64,000 nucleotides of DNA, taken from assembly GCF_900167415.1 (NCBI RefSeq), contig NZ_FUWU01000001.1:62001-126000 (forward strand). Direction: 5' to 3'. Below are positions 59,391 to 64,000 of the stretch, piece by piece. The DNA comes from Fibrobacter intestinalis. Lineage in GTDB: Bacteria; Fibrobacterota; Fibrobacteria; Fibrobacterales; Fibrobacteraceae. The position numbers and the translations under genes were made by a program. The first letter of the stretch is position 1. Every line of letters starts with the position of its first letter. The notes beneath the pieces are model-generated. The model was not told where the DNA came from, searched no databases, and saw only the letters and a program-made list of their open reading frames with translations.

Positions 59391-60137
59391 TCAATGTTGA
59401 TTTCTGTATTTCCACAATAATTTTAAAAATCGCCAATCACGCAGGAAATATCTTTTAAACATCCGTATCGGTTCCTGCTTTAAACGAAACAGCCATTCCA
59501 AACCATGATTTGACATCCACTGTGGAGCTCGTTTCTGTTTTCCCGCCAAAAAATCCAAACTGGCACCAACCCCTATGCTCAACGGGATTTTCCAACGATC
59601 TTTATTCTTTACGATAAAAAGTTCTTGTTTTGGGCAGCCGAGCGCAACAACCAAAATATCTGGGCGAGCATCCTTCAAGCGTTGATCAATGTTTTCCATC
59701 TGCTGCAAATCATTCTCAAAACCAATCTCCGGGGAATAGTGTCCAACAATTTGCAATTCAGGAAACATCACTTTCAAATTTTGAGACGCTTTCCGAGCGA
59801 CACCATCTTCCCCGCCCAAAAAGAATATTCTATATCCTTTTTGAGCCGCTAGTTCGCAAAGTTTTGGCAAAAAATCCGAACCTGAAATTTTTTCTTTAAT
59901 CGGAGCACCATAAAATCTGGAAAACCAAACAAGAGGCATCCCATCAGCCAACACGAGATCGGCTTGAGCATAGGCTTCTTGTAATTCGCGATTTTTTTCA
60001 AGAATCACAAGATGATCCACATTTGGCGTTGTTATAAAAGACATTTTCCCTTGGCGAATCAGCCCATCTGCAGCTAACAAGGCCTCATCCATAGTAAGGT
60101 TATCTATGGACACATTGAGAAAATGAACCTTCTTCAT
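59391..60137 (-). CDS. WecG/TagA/CpsF-family glycosyltransferase (GT26)
   Basis: The 248-residue product has TPNVDHLVILEKNRELQEAY, ADLVLADGMPLVW, the ISGSDFLPKLCELA block, FFLGGEDGVARKAS and VALGCPKQELFI plus IGVGASLDFLAGKQKRAP, the complete GT26 pattern. Such enzymes add ManNAcA or ManNAc to an undecaprenyl-linked GlcNAc, an early step in surface-polymer assembly. It follows UDP-glucose dehydrogenase, which can supply a uronic acid precursor. Confidence 0.95.
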   Translation of the reverse strand: MKKVHFLNVSIDNLTMDEALLAADGLIRQGKMSFITTPNVDHLVILEKNRELQEAYAQADLVLADGMPLVWFSRFYGAPIKEKISGSDFLPKLCELAAQKGYRIFFLGGEDGVARKASQNLKVMFPELQIVGHYSPEIGFENDLQQMENIDQRLKDARPDILVVALGCPKQELFIVKNKDRWKIPLSIGVGASLDFLAGKQKRAPQWMSNHGLEWLFRLKQEPIRMFKRYFLRDWRFLKLLWKYRNQH

Positions 60138-61514
60138 CTAATCCACCAGACCTTTTCCAACATTGGCGACATCAAACCCAATATCGCGAAGTGCAGCCGC
60201 ATCCAAGATATTGCGTCCGTCATAAACAAAAGCCGGTTTTGCCATGCCTTTATAGATTCGCTTCCAGTCGAGTTCCGCAAAGCATTTCCATTCAGTGCAA
60301 ACCACAACAGCGTGTGCGCCTTCAGCCGCTTTATACGGGTCCTCTTCAAATTCCACTTTGTCCAAGACATCCGCCAAATCCCGTTTGGCATCGGGAATTG
60401 CCTTAGGATCGGTTACAATCGGTAAGGCATGTTCGGCGAGCAAATCTCGCACGACCAGATTCGCAGGGCTCTCTCGAGTGTCTCCCGTATTCGCCTTGAA
60501 CGCAAATCCGAATACAGCAATTTTTTTGCCAGCAATCGTATTGAACATCCGTTCGAGCATACAGCCGAGAACCCGATGCGTTTGCCATTCGTTGATTTTT
60601 ACAACGCTTTCCCAATAGGCGGCAACTTCCGGAAGACCGTAATAAGAACACAGATAGACAAGATTCAGAATGTCTTTCTTAAAACAGCTTCCGCCAAAAC
60701 CGATCGAAGCTTTGAGGAATTTGCTTCCTATGCGGTGATCCTTCCCCATCACATAAGCGACTTCGTCCACGTCGGCTCCGGTCTTTTCGCAAAGCGCGCT
60801 AATCGAGTTGATGGAACTGATCCGCTGGGCAAGGAACGCGTTCGCCGTGAGTTTCGTCAGTTCCGAACTCCAAAGATTCGTTGTCAGAATGCGTTCCCGC
60901 GGAACCCAATGCGCATAAATATCGACAACTTTCTGAAGAGCTGCAAGGCCTGACTTGGTTTGGTGGCTGCCGATGAGTACGCGATCCGGTTCAAACAAAT
61001 CTTTAATGGCAGATCCTTCCGCCAAAAATTCCGGATTGGAAAGCACTTCAAAATGAAGTCCCTTGTCATTGGAATTCAAAATGCGTTCCATGGCGGCAGC
61101 CGTTCGTACCGGCAGCGTGGATTTTTCAACGATAATCTTGTCGTTGGAAGCGACGTCCAAAATTTCCCGTGCAGTTTTTTCCCAATACTGCAAATCACTC
61201 GCTTTTCCTGCACCCCGACCAAAAGTCTTTGTCGGCGTATTCACGCTCACAAAAATAATGTCGGCTTCCCGCACCGCATTCGGAATATCCGTGCTGAAAA
61301 ATAAATTCCGACCACGAGTCCGTTTGACGACTTCATCCAAGCCGGGTTCAAAGATGGGAAGATTTTCACTGTTCCAAGCATCGATTCGCTTTTGATTGAT
61401 GTCCACAACCGTCACTTTAACGTCGGGGCATTTATCGGCAATTACAGTCATTGTCGGACCGCCGACATATCCGGCGCCGATACACAAAACATGGGTTTGA
61501 AAATGAGTAGGCAT
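60138..61514 (-). CDS. ugd: UDP-glucose 6-dehydrogenase
   Basis: This enzyme oxidises UDP-glucose to UDP-glucuronate. In its 458 residues there is GAGYVGGPTMTVIA (NAD site, 13-18), SVNTPTKTFG, NPEFLAEGSAI, the catalytic GFGGSCFKKD (Cys277) and the FGFAFKANTGDTRESPA segment. The length and KTFGRGAGKASDLQYWE insert are closer to the animal/plant form than to the shorter bacterial Ugd. It is the first gene of the minus-strand half of the locus. Confidence 0.95.
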   Translation of the reverse strand: MPTHFQTHVLCIGAGYVGGPTMTVIADKCPDVKVTVVDINQKRIDAWNSENLPIFEPGLDEVVKRTRGRNLFFSTDIPNAVREADIIFVSVNTPTKTFGRGAGKASDLQYWEKTAREILDVASNDKIIVEKSTLPVRTAAAMERILNSNDKGLHFEVLSNPEFLAEGSAIKDLFEPDRVLIGSHQTKSGLAALQKVVDIYAHWVPRERILTTNLWSSELTKLTANAFLAQRISSINSISALCEKTGADVDEVAYVMGKDHRIGSKFLKASIGFGGSCFKKDILNLVYLCSYYGLPEVAAYWESVVKINEWQTHRVLGCMLERMFNTIAGKKIAVFGFAFKANTGDTRESPANLVVRDLLAEHALPIVTDPKAIPDAKRDLADVLDKVEFEEDPYKAAEGAHAVVVCTEWKCFAELDWKRIYKGMAKPAFVYDGRNILDAAALRDIGFDVANVGKGLVD

Positions 61515-61563
61515 AACGCATCAAAGTTAAATTTTTTTAATTCTTCAAATCAACGGCTGTAAC

Positions 61564-63099
61564 TTAAAACACCTTTTTATAAGAGAAATCCCAACTTAAA
61601 CTGGCTCCTCCCCAAAAATCCACGCCGTTTTCCCCACGAACATGGTCCAAATTCTTGTACCTGCGGGCACCTGCCCCCAATTTTGCCGAAAAGCCCAAGC
61701 CCAGCGAAATCCCATACGACAAATCGGCAACATATTGCCGTTCCACAATTCCCGATAGCGTTCGCCTACACGCCAAAGCTTCGTCATAGTCCACGGTCAA
61801 CTCCTTGTCCCCCTGACGAAGCCAAGCCAATTCCAACGAAAGCAGGTGGCGTTTATACTTCCAATCTACGGTAAACCAGAGGTCTTTTGCATCTGGCCCC
61901 CGACGATAGCCCAACGGATAATCCACGATAAATTTATCGGCATAATTCGGGCTGGACTGATCCCGATAATTGGAATGGTAAATGTGGCGGCTCGTGTATT
62001 TGAGAAGGGGCAAACGCTCATTGCCCGCCGCAGGGTCCGTAAGAACGGCATCCAAACGAAAATCGAAGTCGCCGAACCGTTTTGTTTTCAGTTTTTGATT
62101 ATACCCGACCATGTGGCTAAGAATCCCTCGCGTGGAATTTTTCCCCGTCTCTCCAACCGGACTTTTCACATCATCGATATTGAACTGATAATAGAAACTC
62201 GAACCGCGAATCGGGCGGAATCCGAATTCAAACATGGCGTTCGCCTTCGTATAACCGGTCGCATAATTGTCATGCCAAAACATAAACGGATTGATTGTCC
62301 GAAATTCGATTTGCTTGCCCCCGATGACAGACTGTTCCGTAAAAAAGAACCATAAGAAGTTGAAGTCCACGCCAAAGCGATGGTACGCCAATGTTTTATA
62401 CGGATCCGTGTACTGCCTCTTCCTCTGGTTGTCGATTTGCAAATGCGCCTGTTTCCACACTTCCGTCGTGGAGTCCACTTCGCCCCCGGGAACATCCGGC
62501 GTTCCATGCAAATGAGCGTCCAGTGAACTCAGAAAAAAATCATAGCGAAAAAATCCAGCCTTAAAATCCCATAGAATCGCGTCGTGATAGGGCGCGCCGC
62601 CCAAAGTCAGCGAGTTGGGGGAAGGGCCCAAATCCGGTTTAAAACGTCCGATTTGTACAAATCCCGCTCCGTATTCCCATTTTGCATAAACCTTTGTCGG
62701 CACATTGATGTCCACATTGTTCGGCGAAAAAGTCGTATTCAAAGAAAGATCGTCTTCATACCAGGCTTCCAAATCTTTGCGAAGCGGCAAATAAAAATAC
62801 ATGGAAAAATCCCGATACGAACCTCCGACAAATGCTTCAAAAAAAGGATCTATCGTCTGTTCATACACCCGCGCGAGTTCCAATGGAATTTGCAGCCCTC
62901 GCCAGTTCAAACCATAACGGTCGGCAGTGTCCGTTGCAAAAACGCTGGATTTAGGAGCACCAAAAAATCCGCCAGAAATTTTTGCTCCGATAAAAAAAGA
63001 AGTCCCTTGCGAAGCCAAAGCACTAACCGCTGCACAAACGACAAAAGACAATATCGCGAGACAATTCAAAAATCGTTTTTCAATCCATTTTTTTTGCAT
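61564..63099 (-). CDS. Large outer-membrane barrel next to the polysaccharide locus
   Basis: The 511-residue product has a signal peptide (LAILSFVVCAAVSALA) and many amphipathic aromatic strands (VYAKWEYGAGFVQIGRF, AMFEFGFRPIRGSSFYYQF, YGISLGLGFSAKLGAGARRY), ending in a C-terminal aromatic WDFSYKKVF. It may be a capsule-assembly-type (Wzi-like) or transport barrel; the location upstream of ugd suggests a role in export or surface retention, but this is inferred. Its ATG overlaps the GNAT stop (TAATG). Confidence 0.75.
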   Translation of the reverse strand: MQKKWIEKRFLNCLAILSFVVCAAVSALASQGTSFFIGAKISGGFFGAPKSSVFATDTADRYGLNWRGLQIPLELARVYEQTIDPFFEAFVGGSYRDFSMYFYLPLRKDLEAWYEDDLSLNTTFSPNNVDINVPTKVYAKWEYGAGFVQIGRFKPDLGPSPNSLTLGGAPYHDAILWDFKAGFFRYDFFLSSLDAHLHGTPDVPGGEVDSTTEVWKQAHLQIDNQRKRQYTDPYKTLAYHRFGVDFNFLWFFFTEQSVIGGKQIEFRTINPFMFWHDNYATGYTKANAMFEFGFRPIRGSSFYYQFNIDDVKSPVGETGKNSTRGILSHMVGYNQKLKTKRFGDFDFRLDAVLTDPAAGNERLPLLKYTSRHIYHSNYRDQSSPNYADKFIVDYPLGYRRGPDAKDLWFTVDWKYKRHLLSLELAWLRQGDKELTVDYDEALACRRTLSGIVERQYVADLSYGISLGLGFSAKLGAGARRYKNLDHVRGENGVDFWGGASLSWDFSYKKVF

Positions 63100-63545
63100 T
63101 AAACGTCCCCATTTCGAAACATTGATATATACGGCAATTCACGAAATCCCGCGCGATGATAGACGTGCAAAGCCGCCGCATTTTCTTTCTCCAATTCAAG
63201 GCGATGCAAGAATTGAGGAAACTCTCGTTGCACCAGATCCAAAAAGCGGCTCCCCAACTTCATTCCCCGGAATTCTTCTTTCACATAGATGTCTTCTATC
63301 CAAACGCATTTTTTGCCAAATTCTGTCGAGAACCCAAAAGCGAGCATTCCATATCCAGCCATTTTCCCATCGCATTCAAAAACATAGCCACGAGCATACG
63401 GCGAATCGCCAACGCACTCCCGCACATCCGCCCGGAAAATTTCTTCCGATCCATTGGACCATACGGCAGAAGATGCGTAGAACTTTTGCATCAAGGCTAC
63501 AATCTGAGATTCATCGTTTTTTTGCATTTGTCGGATAGAAATCAT
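63099..63545 (-). CDS. GNAT N-acetyltransferase
   Basis: The 148-residue product starts at the ATG at 63545 with AAAGGA upstream. ISIRQMQKNDESQIVALMQKFY opens the GNAT fold, followed by CDGKMAGYGML, CVWIEDIYVKEEFRGMKLGSRFLDLV (acetyl-CoA loop) and LELEKENAAALHVYHRAGF. The substrate is unknown. It is immediately followed by the outer-membrane barrel gene with a one-base overlap, an unexplained pairing. Confidence 0.9.
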   Translation of the reverse strand: MISIRQMQKNDESQIVALMQKFYASSAVWSNGSEEIFRADVRECVGDSPYARGYVFECDGKMAGYGMLAFGFSTEFGKKCVWIEDIYVKEEFRGMKLGSRFLDLVQREFPQFLHRLELEKENAAALHVYHRAGFRELPYISMFRNGDV

Positions 63546-63745
63546 TTGACGTCCTTTTCTATAGAGCAAATCTAAATATCTTTGTAAAAATCAAAAATTT
63601 TTTTCAAGTAAAGAACCACAAGAACGAGTTTTTTAACATTTTGCCGAGCGAGACTTTTAAAGATTATTTTGGTAAAAAAGAGCGATTAGTGCTTCGAGAA
63701 GCTCAGCAACCGATTTCTTGAAAATAAATTTTTAGGAGTCTGCAT

Positions 63746-64000
63746 TTATTTCCGTGGCAAAGTCGCAAGAAAAACAACATCCCGAGCGATTTGCGCAGCT
63801 TTTAAAGCCCAAGTCGAAAAAGAACCGCCAAGCAATTTTAAAAAGAATTTTTGTTCATTATCCAAAGAATCGGGTATATGCAAAATTTCGCCATTTGATA
63901 GGTATTGTGCAAGGCTTACTTCTTGCGTTTCTATTTTCTCGCCGGATTCCATTTGCACAGTAATCGTCCGCACATCAACTTGACTATCGCGATCGACCCA
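63746..64000 (-). CDS. Unidentified protein, C-terminal part cut by window edge
   Basis: The frame is open from the window edge to the stop at 63746, giving at least 84 residues with no N-terminus seen. A GTG at 63973 exists but the frame continues past it without a stop, so the gene probably begins outside. The tail reads VSLAQYLSNGEILHIPDSLDNEQ and KFFLKLLGGSFSTWALKAAQ. I recognise no family. An overlapping plus-strand frame at 63754-63963 looks like its shadow. Confidence 0.5.
   Translation of the reverse strand, partial: WVDRDSQVDVRTITVQMESGEKIETQEVSLAQYLSNGEILHIPDSLDNEQKFFLKLLGGSFSTWALKAAQIARDVVFLATLPRK

Noticed and set aside
63754-63963. Plus-strand frame near the right edge
   Set aside because: It overlaps the minus-strand frame that continues past the window edge and is Lys/Arg-rich like a shadow; neither is certain, but the minus frame is better supported.

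Overview
The window most likely comes from a member of the Fibrobacterota (Fibrobacter or a close relative). The lineage markers are a protein with a C-terminal FISUMP domain (a Fibrobacter succinogenes paralogous family) behind a serine-rich linker, a TIGR02147-type regulator paired with a lipoprotein carrying the short AGIEIGNP-like motif, and many lipoproteins and outer-membrane barrels typical of a diderm cell. This assignment rests on recognised families, not on a database search.

Layout. Positions 1-4.7 kb hold a phosphate uptake locus: a minus-strand operon porin-pstC-pstA-pstB-phoU (phoU is cut by the window edge) and a divergent pstS whose two lobes are in swapped order. Positions 4.8-7.5 kb hold a frameshifted alpha/beta hydrolase, tRNA-Val(GAC), a small lipoprotein, a phosphopantetheinyl transferase and a DUF6941-like protein. 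Positions 7.5-12.7 kb are one 1752-residue lipoprotein built from PKD/Ig-like repeats. Positions 12.8-20.6 kb are mainly housekeeping genes: prepilin peptidase, FISUMP lipoprotein, ispD, NAD(P)H-hydrate dehydratase, a TPM-domain protein, dinB and uvrC. Positions 20.6-28.4 kb encode exported proteins, including a 1199-residue subtilisin-like protease. Its last 200 codons and the following secreted-protein gene are tandemly duplicated with a period of about 1.62 kb, and the second copy is decayed. Positions 28.5-41.5 kb carry an inositol-monophosphatase-type enzyme, an NSS transporter with a LytTR response regulator, a DXD glycosyltransferase, the TIGR02147/lipoprotein pair, two acetyltransferase or lipoprotein genes, tRNA-Leu(CAG), a three-gene envelope operon, a MORN/YwqK-type lipoprotein, an outer-membrane barrel and a CotH-kinase-like lipoprotein.

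Positions 41.5-63.1 kb are a surface-polysaccharide locus built as two convergent halves that overlap by 11 bp at 53318-53328. The plus half runs flippase, DegT aminotransferase, an AlbA_2-type regulator with a 12-bp in-frame tandem repeat, an ATP-grasp/HAD fusion, two consecutive cytidylyltransferase-LicD modules, a GT2, an acyltransferase, Glf and a DUF4422 transferase. The minus half encodes UDP-glucose dehydrogenase, a WecG/TagA-type transferase, an O-antigen polymerase-like protein, GT2, GT32, a CDP-glycerol glycerophosphotransferase-like enzyme, a TarI/IspD-type cytidylyltransferase and an SDR. Together they predict a polysaccharide containing galactofuranose and a uronic acid and decorated with phospho-alcohols, using enzymes best known from Gram-positive teichoic acids and capsules. 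The locus is flanked by an outer-membrane barrel, a GNAT acetyltransferase and a partial unknown gene at the right edge.

No CRISPR array, transposase, integrase or rRNA gene was seen. The main points for follow-up are the phospho-alcohol decoration modules, the tandem duplication with conserved ends and a diverged middle, the permuted PstS, and the homopolymer frameshift that separates a hydrolase from its catalytic histidine.
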